A stretch of DNA of 64,000 nt, taken from positions 124,001 to 188,000 of the forward strand of contig CANGEP010000001.1 in assembly GCA_947452905.1 (NCBI GenBank). Direction: 5' to 3'. This stretch comes from Bacteroidota bacterium. Lineage in GTDB: Bacteria > Bacteroidota > Bacteroidia > Chitinophagales > Chitinophagaceae. Positions within the stretch are counted from its first letter, which is position 1, and each line of letters begins with the position of its first letter. Position numbers and translations under genes: made by a program. Under the pieces are notes generated by a model. That model was not told the DNA's origin, did no database searches, and saw only the letters and a program-made list of their open reading frames with translations. This document shows, piece by piece, positions 43,363 to 53,502 of the stretch.

Positions 43363-44373
43363 ATGAGTTCGGTTAAATTCAAATTAAATCTAGTACCTCA
43401 AAAATCGAATATTCTAATCAACTATTCGGATTCCTTGTTTTTAGTGGGGTCTTGTTTCACCGAAAATATGGGGGCTAAGTTTAAGCATCATTTATTTTCT
43501 GTTTATGAAAACTCGCATGGCATTTTATTTAATCCAATTAGTGTTTGTAATGCTTTGGAAGATTGTATCCAACTAAAACAATATCATGCCAAAGAATTAT
43601 TTTTATTAAACGAGCTTTGGCATTCATGGCAACACCATAGTCGATTTTCAGACATTACACCTGAAGGTGCTTTAGAAAAAATAAATGATGCTATTGCAAC
43701 GGCACATCTTCATTTAAAATCAGCCAAGCATATAGTGATTACTTTGGGTTCGGCCTGGTTGTATGAAATAACTAAAGAGGCACCCTCTGGTGAGGGTATG
43801 GTGGTGGCTAATAATCATAAAGCTCCTGCCAACTGGTTTTTCAAAAAATTGATAAATCCAGATGCCTTAATTGAAAAACTTAATTCTTTAGTTCATAAAT
43901 TAAAAATTTTTAATCCCGATTTACATATAATTTTTACAATTAGCCCAGTTCGACATTTAAGAGAAGGGCTAGTGGATAACAATCGAAGTAAAGCAGTGCT
44001 TATTCAAGCAGTTCATGAATTGGTTGGAAAGCATAACCAGTTAAGTTATTTTCCTGCCTATGAATATGTGATTGATGATTTACGAGATTATCGTTTTTAT
44101 GCCGAAGATTTAGTACATCCCAATTACACAGCCACTCAATATGTTTGGGAAAAATTTATCGAAACCTATATGCCCAATCTTACTCAACAGGCTATGAAGC
44201 AGGTAGCGGAAATACAATTAGCAAAGCAGCATAAGCCCTTTTTTGCTGGTTCCATAGAACATCAAAAATTTTTAAATTCCATGATCCAAAAAACGGAACA
44301 ATTACAATTAGATTGCCCTTTCTTGGACTTAGCTTCAATCCTTGCTTCTTTTAAAGCATCTATTCTCAAATAA
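43363..44373 (+). CDS. GSCFA-domain protein
   Basis: A 336-residue protein with the family name motif GSCFTE at residues 29-34, then a SGNH-hydrolase-like body (HIVITLGSAWLYE near 125 and ISPVRHLREGL near 200) and the late block DLVHPNYTATQYVWEKF near 236-252. GSCFA proteins are thought to be SGNH-type esterases, possibly acting on cell surface glycans. The true substrate is unknown. It has no signal peptide, begins 6 nt after rlmB and runs into the Ntn hydrolase gene. Confidence 0.9.
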   Translation: MSSVKFKLNLVPQKSNILINYSDSLFLVGSCFTENMGAKFKHHLFSVYENSHGILFNPISVCNALEDCIQLKQYHAKELFLLNELWHSWQHHSRFSDITPEGALEKINDAIATAHLHLKSAKHIVITLGSAWLYEITKEAPSGEGMVVANNHKAPANWFFKKLINPDALIEKLNSLVHKLKIFNPDLHIIFTISPVRHLREGLVDNNRSKAVLIQAVHELVGKHNQLSYFPAYEYVIDDLRDYRFYAEDLVHPNYTATQYVWEKFIETYMPNLTQQAMKQVAEIQLAKQHKPFFAGSIEHQKFLNSMIQKTEQLQLDCPFLDLASILASFKASILK

Positions 44374-44403
44374 TTACTTAATTTAGGAGTCTAAATTATA
44401 CGT

Positions 44404-46881
44404 ATGCGATTATTGCCATTGATTGCCTCTGCAGTCGTTACTGTAGCATTGATTTCTGTGCTTGATAAACAACTAACTATAGGGAGTTCCAAAACGCCAA
44501 AACTCGGGTATTTTTTATCTCCACAACAAGGTTTTTGGAAAAATGCTGAAAAAGTAGAATCAAGTTTTGATGCTTCTATTGTGGCAAGTGAATTGAAAGG
44601 GAATGTGGATGTATATATGGACGATCGCTTGGTGCCACATATTTATGCGGATCATGATGAAGATGCTTATTTTGTTCAAGGCTATTTACATGCCAAATTT
44701 AGATTATGGCAAATGGATTTTCAAACAAGAGTGGCTTCGGGACGTTTAAGTGAAATAGCAGGTGCTGATAAATTATCTATCGATCGTTTTTTTAGAAGAT
44801 TAGGAATGGTGTATGGGGCAGAGCAAACTGAAAAATATATTGATGAAAATAATCCTGTAATGAAAGCAACTGTGGATGCTTACACTGCAGGGGTAAATGC
44901 CTATTTAAAACAATTAGCCCCTGAAGATTTGCCATTTGAATATAAGTTAATGAACTATGAGCCAGAAGCTTGGACGCCTAAAAAGACTTATCTCTTTTTA
45001 ATGTTTATGTCCTATGACTTAACAGGTCGAGCTGCTTCCGCTGATTTGCAATTAACCAATACCAGAGATTATTTAGGCTATGATTTGTTTGATAAATTAT
45101 ATACCAATCAACAAGATTCTTTAGACCCTATTATTCCAAAAGGCACCAACTTTGCAAAAGCTTCAATAGTGCCCATTAAGCCCATCAATGCGGATAGTAA
45201 TTATTTAAGAAAAGGCATTCTTGGGGTTGCCAATAATAGCACAGCAACACCTGAAGCTCCTGATAAAAATAACGGCTCTAATAACTGGGCAGTGGGAGGT
45301 AGTAAAACAAAATCAGGACGTCCTATTTTGTGTAGTGACCCTCATTTAGGATTAAACTTACCTTCTCTTTGGTATGAGGTTCAAATTACAACACCTACTC
45401 ATAGTACTTATGGCGCTAGTTTCCCAGGTTCTCCTGCAGTAATTATAGGGTTTAATGATAGCGTAGCCTGGGGTGTTACCAATGCAGGACGAGATGTATT
45501 AGATTATTATGAATTAAAATTTAAGGATAGTACTCAAAAAGAATATTGGTTCAATGGACAGTGGCAGGCGACTACCAATAGAACCGAAATAATTAAAGTA
45601 AAAGATAGTGCCGATGTTATTGAAAATATTGCGATGACACATTGGGGGCCAACTATGTTTGATGGTCATTATCAAAATCCTCAATCCATGGGACGTAATT
45701 TAGCGGTAAAATGGACAGGACATAATGCCTCTACTGGAGTAGAAACTTTTTATAAATTAAATAGAGCAAAAAACTTTGATGATTATATAGCGGCTATTTC
45801 TTTATGGAAATGCCCTGGTCAAAATTTCGCCTTTGCCTCAAAAACTGGAGATATTGCTATTAAACAACAAGGTAGTTTTGTAGCAAGATGGGAGCGTCAA
45901 GGAGATTTCATCATGCCTGGTCAGGATAGTAGTTATGACTGGCAAGGCATAATTCCGAATGAAGAGAATCCATTTATAAAAAATCCCGAAAGAGGATTTA
46001 TTAGTAGTGCAAATCAAAAATCTGTAGAGCCTTTGTACCCTTATTATTTAGGAACAGCAGCTTCTTTCCCTTTGTATAGAGGTATTAGTGTAAATAAAAG
46101 ATTACAAGGAATGAATCAAATTACGCCCGAAGACATGATGCATTTGCAAACTGATAATTACAATGTGTTTGCACTTACTGCAAGACCTGCATTAAATAAA
46201 TTTATTGATCCTACTAAGTTGAGTGTTGATGCTCAAAGATGGGTAAAACAAATGAATGATTGGGATTTGTATAATAATGAACATTCCACTGGTATTACTA
46301 TTTTTAAAACAATTTGGGATAGTGTGGAGAATGCAGTTTGGGGCGATGAACTAGCAGGAGCTTCCGTGCCATTAACTAAGCCAGAAGATTTTGTATTGCT
46401 AGACCAAATGTGTAAGGATACCAATTTTAGTATTGCTGATGATATAAGAACAAAAAATAAAGTAGAAACTTTAAGGGAAGAAGTTATGATTGGCATTGAG
46501 AATGCCACCCAAAAACTTCTTAGTTTAGAAAAAGAAAATAAATTAGAATGGGCTAGTTTTAAAGCAACAAGAGTTACTCATTTAACAAAAATACCTGCTT
46601 TAAGCCGACTCAATTTGCCCATTGGAGGTGGCGTGAATATTTTAAATGCCACCACCGATGTACATGGACCAAGCTGGAGAATGGTGGTTCATTTAACAGA
46701 CGAAATAGAGGCTTATGGTTTATATCCAGGAGGGCAGAGCGGTAATCCAGGAAGTCCTTATTATGATAGTTTTGTGGACTATTGGGCGGCAGGCAAATAT
46801 TATCGACTTTTATTTTTACCTAAAGATAAACTCGTAAATCATGAGAGAACTAAATGGCATATTCAATTTAAAACAGCGTAA
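44404..46881 (+). CDS. Penicillin-acylase-family Ntn hydrolase
   Basis: An 825-residue proenzyme-like protein. An N-terminal hydrophobic segment (about 3-20) anchors or exports it. The alpha-chain region (about 45-270) leads to a spacer, and the autocatalytic cut is expected just before S292 in NGSNNWAVGG, giving a beta chain with N-terminal Ser. SDPHLGLNLPSLWYE and PGSPAVIIGFNDSVAWGVTN are typical of the beta chain. The family cleaves amides of acyl chains, for example penicillins and acyl-homoserine lactones. The natural substrate here is unknown. A Shine-Dalgarno-like AGGAG lies 17 nt upstream of the start. Confidence 0.92.
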   Translation: MRLLPLIASAVVTVALISVLDKQLTIGSSKTPKLGYFLSPQQGFWKNAEKVESSFDASIVASELKGNVDVYMDDRLVPHIYADHDEDAYFVQGYLHAKFRLWQMDFQTRVASGRLSEIAGADKLSIDRFFRRLGMVYGAEQTEKYIDENNPVMKATVDAYTAGVNAYLKQLAPEDLPFEYKLMNYEPEAWTPKKTYLFLMFMSYDLTGRAASADLQLTNTRDYLGYDLFDKLYTNQQDSLDPIIPKGTNFAKASIVPIKPINADSNYLRKGILGVANNSTATPEAPDKNNGSNNWAVGGSKTKSGRPILCSDPHLGLNLPSLWYEVQITTPTHSTYGASFPGSPAVIIGFNDSVAWGVTNAGRDVLDYYELKFKDSTQKEYWFNGQWQATTNRTEIIKVKDSADVIENIAMTHWGPTMFDGHYQNPQSMGRNLAVKWTGHNASTGVETFYKLNRAKNFDDYIAAISLWKCPGQNFAFASKTGDIAIKQQGSFVARWERQGDFIMPGQDSSYDWQGIIPNEENPFIKNPERGFISSANQKSVEPLYPYYLGTAASFPLYRGISVNKRLQGMNQITPEDMMHLQTDNYNVFALTARPALNKFIDPTKLSVDAQRWVKQMNDWDLYNNEHSTGITIFKTIWDSVENAVWGDELAGASVPLTKPEDFVLLDQMCKDTNFSIADDIRTKNKVETLREEVMIGIENATQKLLSLEKENKLEWASFKATRVTHLTKIPALSRLNLPIGGGVNILNATTDVHGPSWRMVVHLTDEIEAYGLYPGGQSGNPGSPYYDSFVDYWAAGKYYRLLFLPKDKLVNHERTKWHIQFKTA

Positions 46882-46897
46882 GCATTAAAAATATTTT

Positions 46898-47257
46898 ATG
46901 AAAATGAATCAATTAAAAATACCAATCAGCATTTTATTGTCGGCAATATTAACTTTCGCTATTGGTATCTATGCAGCTTTGCCTTGGTGGTCTTTTGTAA
47001 TAACTAATGCTATTATTTCCATGGTGATTGTTCAAAAGCCTTGGATTTCTTTTTTAACAGGTGCCATAGGGGTTTCTTTAATATGGGTGGGATTGGCCTT
47101 GGGTATTGACAGCGCTAATAATCATATTCTATCAACAAAAGTGGCTCAAATTTTACCTTTAGGAGGGTCTTATATAAAGTTGATTATGGTTACTGGTATC
47201 ATAGGTTTTTTACTAGGAGGATTGGGCTCCTTAACTGGAAGCTTTGTAAGAAAATAA
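46898..47257 (+). CDS. Small integral membrane protein, unknown function
   Basis: A 119-residue protein with four likely membrane helices (about 8-22, 26-44, 48-68 and 90-113), the last rich in Gly (IIGFLLGGLGSLTGSF). I do not recognise a named family. It starts 16 nt after the Ntn hydrolase gene and is probably co-transcribed with it. Short periplasmic or cytoplasmic loops leave little room for an active site, so a structural or partner role is more likely than enzymatic. Confidence 0.75.
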   Translation: MKMNQLKIPISILLSAILTFAIGIYAALPWWSFVITNAIISMVIVQKPWISFLTGAIGVSLIWVGLALGIDSANNHILSTKVAQILPLGGSYIKLIMVTGIIGFLLGGLGSLTGSFVRK

Positions 47258-47273
47258 TATTGGCATATCTTTG
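47244..47273 (+). promoter_or_regulatory. trhO promoter
   Basis: TTG at 47244-47246 (inside the end of the previous gene), 19 nt spacer, TATCTTTG at 47266-47273. This is a near-perfect Bacteroidota promoter with a leader of about 37 nt. Confidence 0.75.
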
Positions 47274-47315
47274 TAATGAATTTGCTTAACCTGTAATTGA
47301 GCTTAAATTTATTTT

Positions 47316-48353
47316 ATGTCAGTACTTCATAACCGTGTCTCCAATAAGGAGCTAAAGGAAAAATTGTTTCAAGAAAATTTTCCAAGAACTACCATCAGTT
47401 TTTACCAGTATTTTACAATACAAGATCCACAGGTGTTTAGAGATGAAATGTATAGTGCTTTACATGCACTTCAAGTTTTTGGTAGAATTTATATTGCCAG
47501 TGAAGGAATCAATGCTCAAATAAGTGTGCCCACTCATTTACTCGAAAACCTCAGAGATTATTTATATTCTTTTAGCCCTTTAAAGGGACTAAGACTCAAT
47601 ATAGCAGTGAATGATGATGGTAAAAGTTTTTGGGTACTACGAATAAAAGTACGAGACAAAATTGTAGCAGATGGCATAGTAGATCCTAGTTTTAGTATGG
47701 AGAACAAAGGGAAATATGTAAATGCACAACAGATGAATGAACTTTTAACTGATGATGAAACCATCGTCATAGACATGCGTAATCATTATGAATACGAAGT
47801 AGGTCATTTTGAGGGCGCCTTAGAAATTCCTTCTGATACATTTAGAGAACAATTACCGATGGCGGCCGAAATGATGAAGGCCAATAAGGATAAAAATATT
47901 ATCATGTATTGTACTGGGGGTATTCGCTGTGAGAAAGCAAGTGCCTATATGTTACATGAGGGTTTTAAAAATGTTTTTCATTTAGAAGGGGGTATTATCA
48001 ACTACGCCAATAAAATTAAAGAAGCAGGATTGCCTTCGATGTTTAAAGGTAAAAACTTTGTTTTTGATGATCGTTTAGGAGAGAAAATAACCGAAGATAT
48101 TATTGCCAAATGTCATCAATGTGGAGCGCCTTGTGATACCCATACCAATTGTAAAAATGATGGCTGTCATTTATTATTCATTCAATGTCCAGCCTGTGCC
48201 GAAAAGTATGCAGGTTGTTGTACACAAGCTTGTACCGATATTGTTCACTTGCCCATTGAGCAGCAAGTGGAGCTCAGAAAAGGTATCGATAAAGGGCAAC
48301 AAATTTTTAACAAAAGTAAGCAACGCTTAAGACCTCGTTTAGGAGAAATTTAA
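47316..48353 (+). CDS. trhO: tRNA uridine(34) hydroxylase (rhodanese-type, YceA)
   Basis: A 345-residue protein: an N-terminal ferredoxin-like (acylphosphatase-like) domain (about 25-115), a rhodanese domain with active Cys C199 in [13 protein letters not shown], and a C-terminal Cys-rich tail ([20 protein letters not shown] and [12 protein letters not shown]). TrhO hydroxylates U34 of tRNAs on the way to 5-carboxymethoxy- or methoxyuridine. The ATG at 47276 gives only six codons, so 47316 is the start. It abuts purC with no spacer. Confidence 0.93.
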   Translation: MSVLHNRVSNKELKEKLFQENFPRTTISFYQYFTIQDPQVFRDEMYSALHALQVFGRIYIASEGINAQISVPTHLLENLRDYLYSFSPLKGLRLNIAVNDDGKSFWVLRIKVRDKIVADGIVDPSFSMENKGKYVNAQQMNELLTDDETIVIDMRNHYEYEVGHFEGALEIPSDTFREQLPMAAEMMKANKDKNIIMYCTGGIRCEKASAYMLHEGFKNVFHLEGGIINYANKIKEAGLPSMFKGKNFVFDDRLGEKITEDIIAKCHQCGAPCDTHTNCKNDGCHLLFIQCPACAEKYAGCCTQACTDIVHLPIEQQVELRKGIDKGQQIFNKSKQRLRPRLGEI

Positions 48354-49280
48354 TTAACTTAATTTTTCCAATTGCGCACAAATTAATTGGTAGGTTTCTT
48401 CGTTTGTTAAAGGTTGTGGAATAAATTTTTCTCCAATTACTTTTTCGTAAAGTTCTATATATCTTTTCGAAATGGTATTGATCCATTCATCCGTCATGTT
48501 GGGAACTACTTGTCCTTCTTTACCCATGAAATTATTTTCAATTAACCATTCTCTTACAAACTCTTTACTTAATTGTTTTTGTTTTTCTTTTTTGGATTGT
48601 CTCTCTTCAAAACCATCTGCGTAAAAATATCGAGAAGAGTCGGGGGTATGTATTTCGTCCATTAAATAAATAGAATCCCCAATACATCCAAACTCATACT
48701 TTGTATCCACTAAAATCAAACCTTGTTTGGCAGCAATCTCTTTTCCTTTGGCAAATAAAGCCAAAGCATATTTTTCTAATTGATCCCACTGTGCTGCAGT
48801 CGCTAATCCTTGTTTAATAATCTCTTCTTTGGAAATATCCTCATCATGTCCCTCACTGGCTTTTGTGGAAGGGGTAATAATAGGGCTTGGAAAAAAATCG
48901 TTTTCGACCATACCCTCAGGCAAGGAAACACCACATAAAGTTCTTCCCCCCGCTTGATAAGTTCGATAAGCGTGACCCACCAAATTTCCTCTAACTACCA
49001 TTTCAATTTTGAAAGGGACACATTCTCTTCCAATGGCTACATTAGGGGCTGGGGTAGCCATCAACCAATTAGGGCAAATAGATTGTGTTTTTTCAAGCAT
49101 ATAAGCAGCAATTTGATTTAGTACCTGCCCCTTAAAAGGTATAGGCCTAGGTAAAATAACATCAAAAGCCGAAATTCGATCACTTGCAATCATTACAAGT
49201 AGTTGATTATCAATATAATATACGTCTCTTACTTTGCCATGATATTCTTTAATTTGGCCAGGGAATTGCTTGTTATTCAT
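48354..49280 (-). CDS. purC: Phosphoribosylaminoimidazole-succinocarboxamide synthase
   Basis: A 308-residue SAICAR synthetase starting with [14 protein letters not shown] near residues 12-25. It has [14 protein letters not shown] near 32-45 and the [16 protein letters not shown] region near 262. Its length matches the longer class of PurC rather than the 237-residue E. coli form. It adds aspartate to CAIR in purine synthesis. Its stop is directly adjacent to the convergent trhO stop, with no terminator between. Confidence 0.96.
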   Translation of the reverse strand: MNNKQFPGQIKEYHGKVRDVYYIDNQLLVMIASDRISAFDVILPRPIPFKGQVLNQIAAYMLEKTQSICPNWLMATPAPNVAIGRECVPFKIEMVVRGNLVGHAYRTYQAGGRTLCGVSLPEGMVENDFFPSPIITPSTKASEGHDEDISKEEIIKQGLATAAQWDQLEKYALALFAKGKEIAAKQGLILVDTKYEFGCIGDSIYLMDEIHTPDSSRYFYADGFEERQSKKEKQKQLSKEFVREWLIENNFMGKEGQVVPNMTDEWINTISKRYIELYEKVIGEKFIPQPLTNEETYQLICAQLEKLS

Positions 49281-49377
49281 GCCTCTAAATTAAAAATTTT
49301 ACCCTAATTATGGATAATTTTTTTAAATGCTAATCTTTTGTTATTTTGTAGTCAATTCAATTTAAAAACAATTAATT

Positions 49378-52287
49378 ATGAAACGATTTTTAAGCCAATT
49401 GGGCTTAGTTTGCCTTGCAACCATGATGGTTTTCTCGGTAAAAGCTCAAAATGCTAGTACTGTAACCGGTACTGTTAAAAATTCAAATTCCTCAGAATCA
49501 TTAACGGCTGTTTCTGTTACTGTTAAGGGTAGCAATGCAGGTACATTTACTGACGATAAAGGGGTTTTTAAGATTAGTGTATCTCAAAAAACACCTTACA
49601 CTTTGGTGTTTTCTTCAGTAGGTTTTGAAAACAAAGAAGTTGTGGTGGATGGTTCAAACACAAAATTAAGCGTGACTTTGAAACCTTCTTTTGTTTTAGG
49701 TTCTGATGTAGTTGTATCTGCATCAAGAGTCGCAGAGAGAATTTTAGAGTCTCCTGTTTCTATCGAAAGAATTAGCCAAAATGCTATCAAAATGGCGCCA
49801 GCTTCTAACTATTATGATTTATTAGCCAACTTAAAAGGCGTAGACGTTGTAGCAGCAAGTTTAACATTTAAAAGTATTAGCACAAGAGGTTTCAACGGTA
49901 GTGGTAACACTCGTTTAAATCAATTGATTGATGGAATGGATAACCAAGCTCCTGGCTTGAACTTTTCAGTAGGTACTTTAGTAGGTTTAACTGAATTAGA
50001 TGTGGATAATATCGAATTGTTAGCAGGTGCATCTTCTGCACTATATGGCTCTGGTGGTATGAATGGTACAGTTTTAATTAACAGTAAAAATCCATTCAAA
50101 TATCAAGGGTTATCTTTCCAAATTAAACAAGGGGTAAATCATGTAGATAATTACCAACGTCCACAAGCAGCTTACAAAGATTATTCTGTAAGATTTGCGC
50201 AAAAAGTATTCAACGATCGTTTTGCTTATAAAATTAGTGCTCAATACACAGAAGCGCAAGATTGGTTAGCGAATAATACTGCTAACTACTCAAGAACAAC
50301 GGGTACTGCCAATGGTTCAGTTATTTCTGGTAGCAGAAGCACTGATCCTAACTATGATGGTGTGAACGTTTATGGTGATGAAACAAACTCCACTTTAAGT
50401 GGTGTGTTTAGTTCTGTAAAGGCAGGTGTTATTGGTGCTTTAACTGCTGCTTATAGCGGTAGTGCTGCTGCTGCTAATGCCGCATATGCTCAATTATATG
50501 GCGCTGCTCAAGCAGGTCCTTATGCTGGAAATTTAACCAACTATACTGCTTTCTTAAAAGGAGCGAATGCTGCTTTAGCACCATATGCACCTTATTTATA
50601 TGGGGATGCAAAGGGTATGTTTACAGGGGTAACTGTATCAAGAACAGGTTATGATGAAAAAGATGTACTAGACCCAGTGGCTAAAAACTTTAAAGTAACA
50701 GGATCTGTTCACTATAAAGTAAACGATAAAACAGAAGCCTCATTTAGTGCTTATACTGGTAATGGTAATACAGTGTATACTGGTAGTGATCGTTACTCTT
50801 TGAATGATGTAACAATGAGCCAGTTTAAGTTTGAAGTAAAATCTAAAAACTGGTTTGTTCGTGCTTATCAAACTTTAGAAAATACAGGTAATTCTTTTAA
50901 CGCAACAATTGCTTCTCGTTATTTTAACGAAATTTGGAAGCCTAGCACTACTTGGTATCCAACTTATACTGCCGCTTATGTTCAATACAGAGATGCAGGG
51001 TTAAATACACAAGATGCAGCTAATGCAGCTCGTGCTATTGCTGATGCAGGTCGTCCAACAGGCCATATCGGTAATTCTGATATATTTAAATCTATTACTG
51101 GTACTCCCATTTCTAAGGGCGGTGCTAAATTCTTAGACAGATCAGAATTAAAAGTAGTAGAAGGTCAATTAAGCTTAACAGAAATGTTAGGGTTAGCTCA
51201 ATACGATGCTGATTTATTAGTGGGTGGAACCGTTAAAAATTATGTTTTAAGTTCACAAGGAACTTTATTTGCTGATACAGCAGGTAATATTAATATTAAA
51301 GAAACAGGTATTTATTCTCAATTATCTAAGCGTTATTTTGGTGATATCTTAAAAGTGTCAGTATCTGGTCGCTACGATAAGAACGATAACTTCGCAGGTC
51401 GATTTACACCAAGAGCTTCTGCCGTAATTAAAGTAGCAGAAGATAATAATATCCGTGTTTCTTATCAAGAAGCTTACCGATTCCCAACTACACAAAACCA
51501 ATGGATTAACTTATTAGTGGGTGGTGGTACTCGTTTAATGGGAGGTTTACCTCAATTAAGAGACTTCTACAACTTTGCTAATAATAAAGCTTATTCTTTA
51601 GCGAGTGTGTTAGCAGGAGCACCTAAGGAGCAAGTATTTGGTGAGTTTAAGCCAGAATCTATGAACTCTGTTGAGATTGGTTACAAAACTTTAATCAACA
51701 AAAAATTATTACTTGATTTTTATGCCTATTCAGGTCGTTATACCAACTTTATCAGTGGTGTAACTGTTTTACAATCTCGTAATAATGCTAGTCCTCAATT
51801 AGCAGATTTAGCGGATCCAAATAAGCGTATTGCTTATAGTATCGCTACCAATGCTCCAGGTTCTGTAAATACAAGTGGATGGGGATTATCGGCTGATTAC
51901 TTATTACCAGGTAACTTCACTTTCTCTTCTAGTGTTTACACAGATGAGATTGGTTCATTACCTACTGGCTTTATTTCTTACTTTAATACGCCTTTATTCA
52001 GAGCTAACTTTGGCTTCAGCAATAGCGGGTTCCTATTAAAGAACAGATTAGGCTTTAACGCTAATTTACACTACCAAGATGACTTCACTTACGAAGGAAC
52101 TTTCTCAGTAGGTAAAGTAGCATCATTTAACACAGTAGATGCTGTTTTAACATACAAACTTCCAGCATACAAATCAATCATTAAGGCTGGTGGTACCAAT
52201 ATCTTTAACAAGTATTACCAAACTGCTTACGGTAGCCCATCAATCGGTGGATTATACTATGTAAGCTTTGCTTATAATATCTTGTAA
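49378..52287 (+). CDS. TonB-dependent receptor with carboxypeptidase-like N-terminal domain
   Basis: A 969-residue receptor: a signal peptide (about 1-23, ending SVKAQ), a CarboxypepD_reg-like beta-sandwich (25-105), a plug domain (about 115-235, containing STRGFNGSGNTRLNQLIDG) and a barrel. It ends in an aromatic-rich strand, YYVSFAYNIL. No susD partner follows, so it is not a SusC/D pair. An unusual Ala/Tyr-rich insertion covers residues 345-405. The ligand cannot be assigned. Codon bias suggests strong expression. Confidence 0.93.
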   Translation: MKRFLSQLGLVCLATMMVFSVKAQNASTVTGTVKNSNSSESLTAVSVTVKGSNAGTFTDDKGVFKISVSQKTPYTLVFSSVGFENKEVVVDGSNTKLSVTLKPSFVLGSDVVVSASRVAERILESPVSIERISQNAIKMAPASNYYDLLANLKGVDVVAASLTFKSISTRGFNGSGNTRLNQLIDGMDNQAPGLNFSVGTLVGLTELDVDNIELLAGASSALYGSGGMNGTVLINSKNPFKYQGLSFQIKQGVNHVDNYQRPQAAYKDYSVRFAQKVFNDRFAYKISAQYTEAQDWLANNTANYSRTTGTANGSVISGSRSTDPNYDGVNVYGDETNSTLSGVFSSVKAGVIGALTAAYSGSAAAANAAYAQLYGAAQAGPYAGNLTNYTAFLKGANAALAPYAPYLYGDAKGMFTGVTVSRTGYDEKDVLDPVAKNFKVTGSVHYKVNDKTEASFSAYTGNGNTVYTGSDRYSLNDVTMSQFKFEVKSKNWFVRAYQTLENTGNSFNATIASRYFNEIWKPSTTWYPTYTAAYVQYRDAGLNTQDAANAARAIADAGRPTGHIGNSDIFKSITGTPISKGGAKFLDRSELKVVEGQLSLTEMLGLAQYDADLLVGGTVKNYVLSSQGTLFADTAGNINIKETGIYSQLSKRYFGDILKVSVSGRYDKNDNFAGRFTPRASAVIKVAEDNNIRVSYQEAYRFPTTQNQWINLLVGGGTRLMGGLPQLRDFYNFANNKAYSLASVLAGAPKEQVFGEFKPESMNSVEIGYKTLINKKLLLDFYAYSGRYTNFISGVTVLQSRNNASPQLADLADPNKRIAYSIATNAPGSVNTSGWGLSADYLLPGNFTFSSSVYTDEIGSLPTGFISYFNTPLFRANFGFSNSGFLLKNRLGFNANLHYQDDFTYEGTFSVGKVASFNTVDAVLTYKLPAYKSIIKAGGTNIFNKYYQTAYGSPSIGGLYYVSFAYNIL

Positions 52288-52313
52288 GAATTTAAGGATG
52301 GGTTAGTCCTATA

Positions 52314-52350
52314 TCCCTCTTCCCAATACAACGGGGGGAGGGATTTTTTT
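52314..52350 (+). terminator. Terminator after TonB receptor
   Basis: TCCCTCTTCCC (52314-52324) pairs with GGGGGGAGGGA (52333-52343), two wobble pairs, followed by seven T. Confidence 0.88.
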
Positions 52351-52360
52351 ATGCCTAAAC

Positions 52361-52392
52361 TTGCGTTTTTCTTATATAAAACTCTATTTTTG
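52361..52392 (+). promoter_or_regulatory. pdhB promoter
   Basis: TTG at 52361-52363, 21 nt spacer, TATTTTTG at 52385-52392, 23 nt before the ATG. Confidence 0.75.
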
Positions 52393-52415
52393 CAACTCAA
52401 AACAAACCAAGATTC

Positions 52416-53402
52416 ATGCGATCAATAGCCTTTAGAGAAGCCCTTCGCGAAGCGATGAATGACGAAATGAGACGTGATGAGCGCGTATTATTAATGGGAG
52501 AAGAAGTTGCCGAATACAATGGTGCTTATAAAGTAAGCCAAGGTATGTTGGCGGAGTTTGGTCCCAAAAGAATAATTGACACACCTATTTCTGAATTAGG
52601 TTTTACTGCAGTAGCAGTGGGTGCAGCTCAAAATGGGTTAAGGCCCATAGTAGAGTTTATGACTTGGAATTTTGCTGTACTTCCTTTAGATCAAATATTA
52701 AATACGGCTAGTAAGATGTTGGCTATGAGTGGTGGCCAAATTGGTTGTCCTATTGTTATGCGTGGACCGAATGGCAGCGCAGGTCAATTGGGTGCTCAAC
52801 ACTCTACAGCATTTGAAAGCTTTTTGGCGAATATACCGGGTATAAAAGTGGTTTCCCCATCTAATGGGTATGATGCAAAAGGATTATTAAAGCAAGCTAT
52901 ACGTTACGAAGAAGATCCTGTTATGTTTTTAGAAAGTGAAGTAATGTATGGGGATAAATGTGATGTACCTGCCGAAGAGTATTATATTCCATTAGGTTTA
53001 GCAGATGTAAAAAAAGAGGGTACTGATATAACAATCGTCTCTTATAATAAGATGATGAAAGTGGCTTTAGGGGCTGCTGCTGAATTAGAAAAAGAAGGAA
53101 TTAGTGCAGAAGTGGTTGATTTAAGAACCATTCGACCTTTAGATTGGATGACGGTTTTAAATAGTGTTAAAAAAACAAATCGTTTAGTGATCATCGAAGA
53201 GCAATGGCCTTTTGCTTCTGTATCTTCGGAATTAACCTATAGAATTCAAAAAGAAGGCTTCGATTATTTAGATGCCCCTATCAGAAGAATTACCAGTGCA
53301 GATGCCCCTATGCATTATGCACCTAATTTAACAGCATTAGCAATACCTGATGTGACACGTTCAGTGAAATTGGTCAAAGAAGTATTGCATCAATACAAAT
53401 AA
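52416..53402 (+). CDS. pdhB: Pyruvate dehydrogenase E1 component, beta subunit
   Basis: A 328-residue transketolase-like subunit. It has LLMGEEVAEYNGAYKVSQGM near residues 26-45, the GAQHSTAFESF loop near 128 and a C-terminal domain beginning around 200 (TDITIVSYNKMMKVALGAA). With PdhA it decarboxylates pyruvate for acetyl-CoA. pdhA and pdhC are not adjacent; the gene stands alone with its own promoter and terminator. A branched-chain 2-oxoacid dehydrogenase beta subunit is the alternative, but the residue pattern favours pyruvate. Confidence 0.92.
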   Translation: MRSIAFREALREAMNDEMRRDERVLLMGEEVAEYNGAYKVSQGMLAEFGPKRIIDTPISELGFTAVAVGAAQNGLRPIVEFMTWNFAVLPLDQILNTASKMLAMSGGQIGCPIVMRGPNGSAGQLGAQHSTAFESFLANIPGIKVVSPSNGYDAKGLLKQAIRYEEDPVMFLESEVMYGDKCDVPAEEYYIPLGLADVKKEGTDITIVSYNKMMKVALGAAAELEKEGISAEVVDLRTIRPLDWMTVLNSVKKTNRLVIIEEQWPFASVSSELTYRIQKEGFDYLDAPIRRITSADAPMHYAPNLTALAIPDVTRSVKLVKEVLHQYK

Positions 53403-53455
53403 TCCTTGTTTTAAGCCTTTTATCTATACAAGAGTAGGCTAAAAAATCTTTTTAT

Positions 53456-53482
53456 AAATATCCCTAACAAAGGGATATTTTT
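53456..53482 (+). terminator. pdhB terminator
   Basis: A 10-bp stem AAATATCCCT (53456-53465) with AGGGATATTT (53471-53480) around AACAA, continuing into a short T-run. Confidence 0.75.
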
Positions 53483-53502
53483 GTTATAAATAAGCAATTT
53501 AT

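Noticed and set aside
49378..52287. SusC of a SusC/SusD glycan uptake pair
   Set aside because: No SusD-like lipoprotein follows; the next gene is pdhB behind a terminator.
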